A stretch of 51,916 bases of DNA from Deltaproteobacteria bacterium (GTDB lineage: Bacteria; Desulfobacterota; Desulfomonilia; Desulfomonilales; Desulfomonilaceae), in assembly GCA_016875095.1 (NCBI GenBank), contig VGSG01000019.1, positions 1-51,916 of the forward strand, in the 5' to 3' direction. The notes below the pieces were generated by a model. It made no database searches and was not told the origin of the DNA. It saw only the letters and a list, made by a program, of their open reading frames with translations. Made by a program: the position numbers and the translations under genes. Below, piece after piece: positions 17,157 to 25,118 of the stretch (positions are counted from its first letter, which is position 1; every line of letters begins with the position of its first letter).

Positions 17157-18698
17157 TCACTGCGGCGGATCGGGAATAGCGTCAAGCGTTGCGGTTGTAA
17201 TCACTTTCTTTTCTCTGATGAAGCCAATGAGCAGGTCACTAATCTGTGAATAATTCTGACTGACGTTTCGGCCGGCTTCTTTAAACATGGTATACCCGTC
17301 ACCGCCCGCCATGAGGAAGTCATTTATCGCGATGGAATAGACGTGCTGCGGATCAAAAGCTCGCACGCCCACTTGACGGATGGAAACTCGGCCGTCATGC
17401 GCTTCCCAAGCAATGCCGTAAGTCTGAAGCTTCCCGCCGTTCCCCACCGGAAGGTCGAGGCTCCTCTGCATCACCTTCACCAGGTCCTCGCCTTTCATAT
17501 CCATTTTGACCACCATGGCCCCAAAGGGGAGGATCGTATAAATATCGTTCAGGTTGATGTCGCCGCCGGGCAGACTTGCCCGGATGCCGCCGCCGTTAAT
17601 CACGGCCGCGTCCGCGTTTACGCTTTGGGCCATCGTAAAGGCGATGAGTTTCCCCAGATTGGTCTGCCTGCCTGATCGGACCTCGCTTCGACCGCCCTCG
17701 AGCAGGATCTGGGTGCTTCCGATCACCATTTGGAGCTGGGCATCCATCCGCGATTTGTACTGTTCAATCACCGCGGCTATGTGTGGATCTTCTGCCAGTG
17801 ACGCTTCCAGGGCTATGAGACGCCTCTCGTAGCCCACGACACGGCCCCGCTTCACGTCCAAGTCCAGTTTGCCCACGTAGCGCGCATATGCTCCGGCTTG
17901 CACGATGATCGTATCCCGCACCTTCAGGGGCTCCTTGATCGCCGTATGCGAATGACCACCGACAATCACGTCAATGAGAGGAAAAGCCTCGGCCAGTTGC
18001 TTATCCACGTCAACGCCGACATGGGTGAGAGCGATGACCAGATCCTCCTCCCGACACCGCTTGAGAAAATGGTTCGCCGCGATCTCGGGTTTGAGGAACG
18101 TAAGCCCCTGCACGTTTCGCGGATGCGTCGTGATCGGGGTCTGATCAGTGGTGAGACCAAAAATAATCACTGGAGTTTGAGACGGAGGAAAGGTTTTCCC
18201 CATGCTTTCTTTGAACACCAGGCGTTCTTGCTGTTCCAGGATGTTGGCGCTCAACAGAGGGAAACGCATCATCGGTTCAAGCCGCTCGACCAGATGATCT
18301 TTGCCGAAATCGAACTCATGGTTACCGACCACCATTGCGGTGAAGCCCATCTCATTCATGAGCTTGACACCCATTTCGCCTTTCCAAACAGTGGAAAAAG
18401 GGGTCCCGGTAAGCAAGTCGCCGCCGCAGAGCACGAGGGTCTTGCGTCCCCGGCGTTCATTCTCCGCGATTTCGCGTTTGATGACCGTCGCAGCTTTGGC
18501 AAATCCGCCGATGAGTCCGACCTCGTCTTTCTCCTGGTACGGCGCGTAGTGGGCATGGGGATCGTTCATGTGCAAAATGGAGATCCGCAGAGTGTCCTCG
18601 GCCGCGAACGCGCATGAGAAGAGCAGAAGGCAGAGAAAGAGCGCTCCCGCAACTACTGAGCCTTTTCGAGGTTCCAGAGGAAAATCCATCGAGCGCAT
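17157..18698 (-). CDS. Periplasmic 5'-nucleotidase / UDP-sugar hydrolase family (UshA-like)
   Basis: 513 residues. An N-terminal signal sequence (about 15-33, VVAGALFLCLLLFSCAFA) exports it; cleavage after AFA is likely, while LFSC is a poor lipobox. The metallophosphoesterase domain has its metal-binding motifs in order: HMNDPHAH (about 43-50), GGDLLTG (about 93), GNHEFDFG (about 127) and GGHSHT (about 238). The C-terminal 5'-nucleotidase domain has INGGGIRASLPGG (about 365) and NDFLMAGGDGY (about 465), which holds the nucleotide base. It probably releases nucleosides and phosphate from extracellular nucleotides. AAAAGGAG lies 11 nt before the ATG. It is monocistronic, with tRNA-Pro just upstream on the same strand. 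Confidence 0.92.
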   Translation of the reverse strand: MRSMDFPLEPRKGSVVAGALFLCLLLFSCAFAAEDTLRISILHMNDPHAHYAPYQEKDEVGLIGGFAKAATVIKREIAENERRGRKTLVLCGGDLLTGTPFSTVWKGEMGVKLMNEMGFTAMVVGNHEFDFGKDHLVERLEPMMRFPLLSANILEQQERLVFKESMGKTFPPSQTPVIIFGLTTDQTPITTHPRNVQGLTFLKPEIAANHFLKRCREEDLVIALTHVGVDVDKQLAEAFPLIDVIVGGHSHTAIKEPLKVRDTIIVQAGAYARYVGKLDLDVKRGRVVGYERRLIALEASLAEDPHIAAVIEQYKSRMDAQLQMVIGSTQILLEGGRSEVRSGRQTNLGKLIAFTMAQSVNADAAVINGGGIRASLPGGDINLNDIYTILPFGAMVVKMDMKGEDLVKVMQRSLDLPVGNGGKLQTYGIAWEAHDGRVSIRQVGVRAFDPQHVYSIAINDFLMAGGDGYTMFKEAGRNVSQNYSQISDLLIGFIREKKVITTATLDAIPDPPQ

Positions 18699-18730
18699 CG
18701 CGGGACTATCTCCTTTTCAGCAGAGCGAGA

Positions 18731-18808
18731 TGGTCGGGGTGGCCGGATTTGAACCGGCGGCCTCGTGCTCCCAAGGCACGCGCGCTAACCAGGCTGCGCT
18801 ACACCCCG
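18731..18808 (-). tRNA. tRNA-Pro (anticodon TGG)
   Basis: Read on the minus strand from 18808: acceptor CGGGGTG pairs with CACCCCG, the D-arm is GCGCAGCCTGGTTAGCGC, the anticodon stem CGTGC/GCACG encloses CTTGGGA with TGG as anticodon, and the T-arm holds GGTTCAAATCC. The discriminator is A73 and CCA is encoded. C1 opposite G72 is typical of bacterial tRNA-Pro. Confidence 0.96.
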
Positions 18809-18913
18809 ACGTTTCACTTATAAAATGCGAAACCCAAAATCGCAAGGGCTCCTCCGAGCGGGAAGACGGCTCGGAGAGAAGACAACGAACTTTCGCGACT
18901 GCGCGTCCCCTCA

Positions 18914-19534
18914 TTACTCACCGGATATGAGAGCCGTGAGCCACTCTGCAAATTGGCGCAGGGCCTTGCCACGATGGCTCACACGGTTCTTGGCTTGTCG
19001 TTCCATCTCCGCGAAGGTGCAGCCGGCCTCGGGAAAGTAGAAGATCGGATCGAATCCGAACCCGCCCGAACCACACGGCTCGTGTGTGATACGTCCTTCG
19101 CATGTGCCCACAAATATTTTGCTCTCGTCATCGGGCCACGCGAGGGCCAGCGCACAAATAAAGCGCGCGGAACGCTGCTGTTCCGTCACGTCTCGCATCT
19201 CGTCCAGGATCTTGGCTATTCTATCGGCGTCCGAAGCCCCTTCGCCCGCATACCGAGCGGAACGAACTCCCGGCCGGCCTCCCAATGCATCGACACACAA
19301 CCCTGAATCGTCCGCGAGCGCGGGTATTCCGGTGGCTTGCGCTAGGATGCGCGCCTTTTTGAGCGCATTTCCCTCGAATGTCTCCGCGTCCTCCACCACA
19401 TCGGGCGCGTGAGGCACGTCTTCCAGGGAGAGAAACGTCAGGGGCAGATCTGCGACAAGGTCTCTGATCTCTTGAATTTTTCCCTGGTTCCGGGTGGCGA
19501 TGAGTATATGGGCGGGGAGTCGAATCTCGGTCAA
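18914..19534 (-). CDS. rdgB: XTP/dITP diphosphatase (Ham1/RdgB)
   Basis: 206-residue house-cleaning pyrophosphatase that hydrolyses dITP, XTP and ITP to monophosphates, keeping deaminated purines out of DNA. The nucleotide-binding signature ILIATRNQGKIQEI is at the N-terminus, ALADDSGLCVDALGGRPGVRSARYAGEGASD covers the metal site in shorter stretches (ADDSGL, RPGVRSARYAG), and SGGFGFDPIFY and the C-terminal VSHRGKAL complete the family set. The start is TTG at 19534 with AGGGG 9 nt upstream. It is the last gene of a three-gene purine-linked cluster, 55 bp after purD. Confidence 0.93.
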   Translation of the reverse strand: MTEIRLPAHILIATRNQGKIQEIRDLVADLPLTFLSLEDVPHAPDVVEDAETFEGNALKKARILAQATGIPALADDSGLCVDALGGRPGVRSARYAGEGASDADRIAKILDEMRDVTEQQRSARFICALALAWPDDESKIFVGTCEGRITHEPCGSGGFGFDPIFYFPEAGCTFAEMERQAKNRVSHRGKALRQFAEWLTALISGE

Positions 19535-19589
19535 TGATCTAACCCCTGAGCATCATTGGGGGCCAATATTCTGCGATTTGTTGGGTCGG

Positions 19590-20879
19590 TCAACGACCAT
19601 CACTTCTGTGGAGCGCTTTCTTGCCGATGTCTTTTCGGTAGTGCGCGTTCTCCCAACCTATTCTTGAGACCGCCTGATACGTCTTCTCAATGGCCTGTGC
19701 GATGCCTAGGCCCTTTCCCGTGACTCCGAGGACTCGACCGCCCTTTGTGACGAACCCGTTTGCGCCGCGTGCGGTTCCTGCGTGAAAGACCTTTACGCCG
19801 TCGATCTTTTCCGCTTCTTCGATTCCCCTGATGGGTTTCTCTTTCTCGTACGAGCCGGGATACCCCCCGGAAGCCATGACCACGCAGATTGCGTCTTCAG
19901 GCTCCCATTCGATGGTCATTCCTCCGAGCCTGCCTTCCGCGGCCGCGATCATGAGGGGAACGGGGTCGGTTTTCATGCGGAAAAGCAAGGGCTGAGCCTC
20001 CGGGTCACCCATGCGGGCATTGAACTCCAGGACCAAGGGCCGGCCGTCGGAAATCATCAAGCCCGCGTAGAGAAAGCCCTTATAGGGCCTATCCTCTTGC
20101 TCCATAGCCTTGATCAAGGGCGCCATAACCTGAGTCATGATTCGGTCATGGACCTCCGGGGTAACAACAGGCGCGGGCGAGTATGCTCCCATACCGCCGG
20201 TCATAGAGCCCTGATCACCATCGAAGATTTGCTTGTGATCCTGCGAGGACGCCAGGGGAAGCGCGTTCTTGCCATCGGTAAAGGCAATGAAGGACGCTTC
20301 TTCTCCCACCAAGCATTCCTCGACTATCACTTGATTGCCCGCGTCGCCGAACGCGCGTTCCTTCATAATGGTGGCGAGCGCAGCAAGAGCTTCTTCGCGA
20401 TTGTTGCAGACAAAGACCCCTTTTCCCGCGGCCAGGCCGTCAGCCTTGACCACGGTGGGACCGTCACTTTGCATCAGGTAATCCACGGCGCTGTCGAACG
20501 TGTCGAAGACCTCGAACTCTGCAGAGGGAACTCCATATTTCTTCATGAGACGCTTTGTGAAGACCTTGCTCCCTTCCAGGAGCGCCGCGGCCCGGGAGGG
20601 GCCGAAGACCTTGAGGCCCGCGGCCTCGAACAGATCGGTGACGCCCGCGACTAACGGAGCTTCCGGGCCCACAACGGTAAGGTCAATCCGTTCGGAGAGC
20701 GCGAGGTCCTTGAGTCCTGCAATGTCTTCCGCGGAGACGCTTACGAGGCGACACTTGGGTTCGCGCTCTATGCCTGCGTTTCCCGGGGCCACCACCACTT
20801 CGCTCACGAGGTCGGAATCGGCTATCTTCCATGCCAGGGCATGTTCACGTCCGCCGGAACCCACGATCAAGACCTTCAT
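19590..20879 (-). CDS. purD: Phosphoribosylamine-glycine ligase (GAR synthetase)
   Basis: 429-residue ATP-grasp enzyme for the second step of purine synthesis, joining glycine to 5-phosphoribosylamine. It starts with the typical MKVLIVGSGGREHALAWK; other signatures are TVVGPEAPLVAGV, the ATP-grasp lid KADGLAAGKGV, MTGGMGAYSPAP and EFNARMGDPEAQ (metal and substrate binding). I place the start at the ATG at 20879 because it overlaps the stop of the upstream nuclease-like gene as ATGA and is followed at once by the conserved N-terminus; a longer in-frame start adds nine non-conserved residues. It is translationally coupled and followed by rdgB. Confidence 0.96.
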   Translation of the reverse strand: MKVLIVGSGGREHALAWKIADSDLVSEVVVAPGNAGIEREPKCRLVSVSAEDIAGLKDLALSERIDLTVVGPEAPLVAGVTDLFEAAGLKVFGPSRAAALLEGSKVFTKRLMKKYGVPSAEFEVFDTFDSAVDYLMQSDGPTVVKADGLAAGKGVFVCNNREEALAALATIMKERAFGDAGNQVIVEECLVGEEASFIAFTDGKNALPLASSQDHKQIFDGDQGSMTGGMGAYSPAPVVTPEVHDRIMTQVMAPLIKAMEQEDRPYKGFLYAGLMISDGRPLVLEFNARMGDPEAQPLLFRMKTDPVPLMIAAAEGRLGGMTIEWEPEDAICVVMASGGYPGSYEKEKPIRGIEEAEKIDGVKVFHAGTARGANGFVTKGGRVLGVTGKGLGIAQAIEKTYQAVSRIGWENAHYRKDIGKKALHRSDGR

Positions 20880-21367
20880 TTTGCGCCCTCGCCCCAAGAT
20901 GCCCACATGCCGCGCTTTGCTTGCTTGGCCTCCAGTTCCAGCTCGATGTACGGTCTCACATCCAGATCTTTCGCCTCCCGATCCATCCTCGCCATGCCCT
21001 GTCTTATGACGCGTGCGTGCGTGTCTTCACCTGACAAGTAGACGAACCCCGCGCTCACCCCGCCTGCCTCCTCTCGAACCGCCTTGATGCGCACCCACTT
21101 GTCCTTGAGCGCGTGTGTGAGAAACTCCTTGAACGCCTCGGCTCGGGCAGGCTGAATCTCCAGCGCGACCAGCTTGAACTGAAACGTTTTTCCGCCCCCT
21201 TTGAGATCCAGCTTTCCGTCATCGAGCACCCTGGTGACCCGGAACAGGAGTTCTCCGCCTTCGGTGGGCGGCCTGGACTCCCAATACAGAAAGGCCACTA
21301 CCAGGACTAAGATGCCCGCAATGGTCGCCCACAATCGCCATTCCTTATCGATACGCGCTTTGGCCAA
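20876..21367 (-). CDS. Membrane-anchored staphylococcal-nuclease-like protein, probably inactive
   Basis: 163 residues with an N-terminal membrane helix (about 11-30, LWATIAGILVLVVAFLYW) and a domain resembling the thermonuclease OB-fold: RVTRVLDDGKLDL, QFKLVALEIQPARAEAFKEFL, RVIRQGMARMD and the closing YIELELEAKQAKRGMWAS. The usual catalytic features are not intact: the DGDT calcium loop reads DDGKL, the VRLxGIDxPE segment reads FKLVALEIQPA, and the DRYGR segment is replaced by GGVSAGF. I infer a non-catalytic domain, perhaps ligand-binding in the periplasm. It overlaps purD by 4 nt. Fold assignment is moderate; function is unknown. Confidence 0.68.
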   Translation of the reverse strand: MAKARIDKEWRLWATIAGILVLVVAFLYWESRPPTEGGELLFRVTRVLDDGKLDLKGGGKTFQFKLVALEIQPARAEAFKEFLTHALKDKWVRIKAVREEAGGVSAGFVYLSGEDTHARVIRQGMARMDREAKDLDVRPYIELELEAKQAKRGMWASWGEGAK

Positions 21368-21494
21368 CCCTTATACTCCCATAGATATTTGTTTCATCAG
21401 GACGGTTCCGAAATCATGAAACTACTCGGCTTTCCCGCACACTCCGAGGCTTCGCTAAGGAGAGCCGCGGCGAGAGCGCATCGTTGCGCAACAA

Positions 21495-21524
21495 TTTGGA
21501 GGGGAGACTTATCTCCCCTCCAAA
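21495..21524 (-). terminator. 13-bp hairpin terminator
   Basis: TTTGGAGGGGAGA (21495-21507) and TCTCCCCTCCAAA (21512-21524) pair perfectly across a 4-nt loop. On the minus strand the stem is followed by TTGTTG, a weak U-rich tail. It probably ends transcription of the small gene at 21620-21826 and insulates the purD cluster. Confidence 0.65.
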
Positions 21525-21619
21525 CGTCCTCTTAGGTAGACCCCACCGAGGCGCCTCGCGCCGACAACTGTCATATGAATGCCGCAGAGCCGACGGCGCC
21601 CTCTCGCTCTGTTACGAGG

Positions 21620-21826
21620 CTAATCCGTGGCGCCGGCGCTGCTGATCTTCTCAAGCTCCTGCGCATAGATTTCTTCCGCCTTGAACAAGTCCGGGCCTAT
21701 GTACTTCTGGTGATATCTACCATCATCAGGATAGCGCACGATGACGGCAAAATCCTCCCCCTCAAGCTGGACGACCTTAACGAACGCTCCGCGCCGCCCT
21801 TGGGCTTGTTTGGTTATCTGGAACAT
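21620..21826 (-). CDS. Small hypothetical protein
   Basis: A 68-residue product beginning MFQITKQAQGRRGAF with a beta-rich pattern (AFVKVVQLEGEDFAVIVRY) and an acidic helix near the end (LFKAEEIYAQELEKI). No family recognised. I prefer the ATG at 21826; a TTG at 21883 would add 19 residues of non-coding character. No strong Shine-Dalgarno is visible at either. It is isolated, with a perfect hairpin 95 nt downstream, which supports a real transcription unit. A cytoplasmic soluble protein is likely. Confidence 0.5.
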   Translation of the reverse strand: MFQITKQAQGRRGAFVKVVQLEGEDFAVIVRYPDDGRYHQKYIGPDLFKAEEIYAQELEKISSAGATD

Positions 21827-21961
21827 GATGAGACTATAGCACACCCTTTCTGGCAGAGGAAAAACTAAGATGGGCCCAATCAAGGGATAGGCATCGAGGC
21901 CGGGATAGGGTATACTAGCGTGTCAACTGAAGGAATGGTGAGGGGAGCGGAGCCCTGATTG

Positions 21962-22711
21962 ATGAATAATGAAGTAATCATCGAGACAAGAGACCTCGGC
22001 AAAGACTACTTTGACGGCGAGAACTTGATCCAGGCGCTCAGGTGCGCGTCCATGAAGGTCCATAAGGGAGAAATGGTGGCTATCATGGGGCCGTCCGGCT
22101 CCGGCAAGTCCACGCTACTGTACATCCTGGGCTTGCTCCAACCACCGACGGGGGGGGAATATCTCTTCAGAGGACAGAATATCTTGGAATTCAGCCGCGA
22201 AGAACAGGCTCGCTTCCGTAATCGGCAACTCGGGTTTGTGTTTCAGACCTGCGACTTGCTGCCCAATTCCACGGTGTACGAGAACCTTGAATTACCGCTG
22301 ATCTACGCGGAAGCCGACCATCATAATCGCCGACGCAAGATCCTTGGGGCCCTAGACCGGGTAGGGCTTTCCCATAGGGTGGACCACTGGGCCAATCGAC
22401 TTTCCGGAGGCGAGCGTCAACGAGCGGCAATCGCCCGCGCGCTGGTGAACAACCCGAGCCTGATTCTCGGTGACGAACCCACCGGCCAGCTCGATCAAAG
22501 GAATACGGAAATCGTTGTCGAACAACTACGGGACATCGCCACCCAGGGATACACCGTAGTCCTCGTAACGCACGAGGAAGAGATTGGACAGGCCTGTGAC
22601 CGCGTCGTCCGAATCCGTGATGGAATGATTGTTTCCAACGGCGTCGAAGAGGTGAACGGCGCGGATTCCCGCGCCTTTGCCCAAGGACCCTCCTCGTCTG
22701 TGGCGCGTTAG
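21962..22711 (+). CDS. ABC transporter ATP-binding protein (MacB/LolD class)
   Basis: 249-residue ATPase of the class that drives extracytoplasmic mechanotransport (LolCDE, MacB, FtsE). Walker A GPSGSGKST is near residue 44, the Q-loop VFQTCDLLP near 92, the ABC signature LSGGERQRAAIA near 145, Walker B LILGDEPTGQLD near 165 and the H-loop VTHEEE near 205; all are intact. The ATG at 21962 is preferred over the TTG at 21959. A TATACT hexamer at 21911-21916 is a candidate -10. No permease gene is adjacent; a MacB-like permease without an ATPase lies 8.5 kb downstream (31252) on the same strand and may be its partner. Substrate unknown. Confidence 0.88.
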   Translation: MNNEVIIETRDLGKDYFDGENLIQALRCASMKVHKGEMVAIMGPSGSGKSTLLYILGLLQPPTGGEYLFRGQNILEFSREEQARFRNRQLGFVFQTCDLLPNSTVYENLELPLIYAEADHHNRRRKILGALDRVGLSHRVDHWANRLSGGERQRAAIARALVNNPSLILGDEPTGQLDQRNTEIVVEQLRDIATQGYTVVLVTHEEEIGQACDRVVRIRDGMIVSNGVEEVNGADSRAFAQGPSSSVAR

Positions 22712-22818
22712 TGTGGTGTCTCGAAAATAGCTTGCAGAATCAATACAGCCGTATGCGGTCTAAGTATGCGACGGAGACCGGGGCCCCGAGAACCATTCGA
22801 GCCCGCAGAAATCTTCAT

Positions 22819-22951
22819 CCGTCATTCCCGCAAAACAGGGAATCTGGGCGCTCAGAGACAAGAGCTGGGGGCTTGTTCGGGAGAACCGCCTTACATGTTG
22901 GGATTAGGCGGTTCACTATTGTTCCGGACTCACGCATCCACGGGAACGACG
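22819..22951. repeat. REPIN-like inverted pair of dispersed repeats, copy 1
   Basis: The 29-nt unit CCGTCATTCCCGC...AATCTGG (22819-22847) is followed after 74 bp by a related unit in the opposite orientation (22922-22951, read CGTCGTTCCCGT...GTCCGGAA on the minus strand). A 9-bp hairpin (GAACCGCCT/AGGCGGTTC, 22883-22914) lies between them. The same arrangement recurs at 49260-49363; the minus-strand unit here matches 49260-49289 at about 25 of 30 positions. It occupies most of the 309-bp gap between the ABC ATPase and tatC; I see no gene there. Confidence 0.6.
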
Positions 22952-23020
22952 AACCGCTAGAAAGCCTTGTTTCCGTGGGCAGTTCCGTGATGCTCTTCTT
23001 TGAGCTTAGGACCAACGGAC

Positions 23021-23818
23021 ATGACCTCAGAAAACGACGATCGAATTGAGCCCACTGACGAAGCTCGCATGTCTTTCTTGGACCACCTTTCGGAGCTCCG
23101 TTCCAGACTCATGCGGGCCATGATAGCCATTGCCTTGGGGTTCGCGCTGTGCATGGTATTCAGTGAGAGGCTCTTCAAGCTTCTTGCCGCGCCGATCATA
23201 AGGTATCTTCCCGATGGGGCTTCCCTTGTCTTTACGGCCCTCCAGTCGCCGTTCTTCATCTATATCAAGGTCGGATTTATTGCCGGGCTTTTCCTCGCCC
23301 TTCCCTACGTGCTCTATGAAATCTGGCTCTTCGTGAAACCCGGCCTGTACGAACGAGAAAAGAAACTGGCAGCGCCGTTCATTGTCCTGGCTACGGGCCT
23401 TTTTTACGCCGGAGCGGCCTTCTGCTACTTCATCGTCTTTCCCGCTGCGTTCCAATTCTTCCTGAGCTTCGAATCGCCCGAACTAAAGCCAATGATCGAC
23501 ATCAAGGAGTACGTCTCTCTCTTCACGATGCTCCTACTGGCGTTCGGCGTTATCTTTGAGACACCGATCATTGTGGTCCTTATCGGTCTCCTGGGCCTTG
23601 TAGACAGCAATCAGCTCCGGAAGGGCAGACGATATTCGATTGTGATCGCGTTTATCGTCGGAGCTGTTCTTACGCCCACCCCCGATCCGTTGAATCAGAC
23701 GCTCATGGCGGTGCCCATCATGATCTTGTACGAAGTGGGCCTGCGGATCCTCGGGAGCTTTGAGAAAAAGAGAAAAGCCGAGGCCGAGGACGAAGCGACG
23801 CAACAGACCTCGCCGTAA
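23021..23818 (+). CDS. tatC: Sec-independent (Tat) protein translocase subunit TatC
   Basis: 265-residue inner-membrane receptor of the twin-arginine pathway, which exports folded cofactor-bearing proteins. The N-terminal MSFLDHLSELRSRLMRA is the signal-peptide recognition region (conserved Leu-Arg), PYVLYEIWLFVKPGLYEREKK is the first cytoplasmic loop, and FGVIFETPIIVVLIG and AVLTPTPDPLNQTLMAVP match TatC helices 4-6. Six membrane helices can be counted. I use the ATG at 23021 (AGGA 9 nt upstream) instead of TTG at 23000. No tatA or tatB lies in the window. It converges on the HdrD-like gene. Confidence 0.94.
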   Translation: MTSENDDRIEPTDEARMSFLDHLSELRSRLMRAMIAIALGFALCMVFSERLFKLLAAPIIRYLPDGASLVFTALQSPFFIYIKVGFIAGLFLALPYVLYEIWLFVKPGLYEREKKLAAPFIVLATGLFYAGAAFCYFIVFPAAFQFFLSFESPELKPMIDIKEYVSLFTMLLLAFGVIFETPIIVVLIGLLGLVDSNQLRKGRRYSIVIAFIVGAVLTPTPDPLNQTLMAVPIMILYEVGLRILGSFEKKRKAEAEDEATQQTSP

Positions 23819-23861
23819 GGCAGTTTGTCTTTTCGGGAAAAAGGCGGAAACGAAGCAAGAA

Positions 23862-25118
23862 CTAGGAGAATACCAGGGCTTCGTAAACCAGATCCGACAC
23901 CAATTTCACATCCGTTTCCAATTCAAATTCGTCGTTGAGGTCCTTGAGCTGTGCGAGGCACATCTCGCAGGCTGTGGCCAGGATGTCCGCGCCGGCGGCG
24001 CGTATCTGGTCCGCTTTCACCCGCGAAGTCATCATGCGGAACTCGGGCTCCTGCGCGATAACAAGGCCGCCTCCGCCACCACAGCACCAGTTTTCGGAAC
24101 GGTTGGGGATCATTTCGACGAAACTGTCTGTGAAAGCCCGAATTACGTTGCGTGGGGCCTCATATACGCCGCTATTTCGCGCAATCTGGCACGGGTCGTG
24201 GTACGTAACGGTCCCTTCGATTGAGGACTTGTCCAGCTTGATGCGTCCCTCGGTCAGGTAACGGTTTACAAGCTCCAGGATCGAGATCACTCGGAACGAG
24301 CGCTTGCCGATAATGTGCTTCATAATACGGTACGCGGTTCCGCACTCACAGATCACCAGTTCCTTGACGCGCAGCCGCTCGGCTTCGGCCACGATGCGAC
24401 CGTATATCTGTTCGCTCATGTTCGCGTTGCCCGCGAACGCGCCGAAGTTGACCGCCTCAAAGTAGCTCAACGACCAGCTTTCTCCCGCCGCGTTCAAGAT
24501 CGCTGCGCCGGACGCAATAGAAGGCTTCTCCACCATCGAGACAAAGAGAATATTTGCGCCCTCTTTGTCCAGAGGAACGATCTCCTTCCCTTCGAGGCTC
24601 GGATACTTCTCCAGGAGTTCAGCCTTCACCCCGGTCAGCTCCTTTTCGAGCTTTTGTCTGGTCAATTCGAGATTCTTAGCTTTGTCGATCTCCCCGCGGG
24701 CACGCATGGTGAGCGGTTTGGGGTCCATGTCCATGCCGATGAGCAGCGCTTTGGCAATGGCTTGAATCTGTTGCGTATCAATACCGAAAGGACAATAGAC
24801 CATGCAGCGTCGGCAGCCGGTGCAGGAGAATGCGGTTTCATAGAGTTTGTCCATCCAGGCTTCATCCAACGTCTCCGCATCGTTCAGCCAGGGCGCGATC
24901 TTGCCCGTAACACGGAAATAATTCTCGAACAGCCTGCGAACATTCTGGGCTCGACCCACCGCTGAGAAACGAATATCTCTGGTGGACGCGTAAGCATGGC
25001 AGGCGTCAATGCAAGTCCCACATCGGGAGCAGTTTTCCAGATAGAGCCGCACAGCCCGGTTCATCTTGTCAGCCATTAGTGTGAGTAGGTCTTGTCTCTT
25101 CGACGCTTCCATAATCAT
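23862..25118 (-). CDS. HdrD-like iron-sulfur protein with CCG domain (HmcF/TmcB/DsrK type)
   Basis: 418-residue cytoplasmic electron-transfer subunit. Two 4Fe-4S ferredoxin motifs are intact: CSRCGTCIDAC (Cys30, 33, 36, 40) and CTGCRRCMVYCP (Cys99, 102, 105, 109). The C-terminal cysteine-rich CCG domain is complete (DPCQ..., WCCGGGGG, CEMC), as in heterodisulfide reductase HdrD. A preceding CCG-like half keeps only CECG and seems degenerate. The start at 25118 overlaps the stop of the cytochrome b gene as ATGA and follows GGAGAGG; the longer reading frame upstream is out of register with the neighbour and not coding. It likely exchanges electrons between the quinone pool, via the cytochrome, and a thiol or ferredoxin partner. 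Confidence 0.87.
   Translation of the reverse strand: MIMEASKRQDLLTLMADKMNRAVRLYLENCSRCGTCIDACHAYASTRDIRFSAVGRAQNVRRLFENYFRVTGKIAPWLNDAETLDEAWMDKLYETAFSCTGCRRCMVYCPFGIDTQQIQAIAKALLIGMDMDPKPLTMRARGEIDKAKNLELTRQKLEKELTGVKAELLEKYPSLEGKEIVPLDKEGANILFVSMVEKPSIASGAAILNAAGESWSLSYFEAVNFGAFAGNANMSEQIYGRIVAEAERLRVKELVICECGTAYRIMKHIIGKRSFRVISILELVNRYLTEGRIKLDKSSIEGTVTYHDPCQIARNSGVYEAPRNVIRAFTDSFVEMIPNRSENWCCGGGGGLVIAQEPEFRMMTSRVKADQIRAAGADILATACEMCLAQLKDLNDEFELETDVKLVSDLVYEALVFS

Noticed and set aside
17055-17249. 64-codon plus-strand open frame over the 3' end of the nucleotidase gene
   Set aside because: No ribosome site and no recognisable protein features; most of it is antisense to a well-supported gene.
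22711-23049. 112-codon open frame on the plus strand
   Set aside because: It runs through the inverted repeat pair and into the tatC start; composition is not protein-like.
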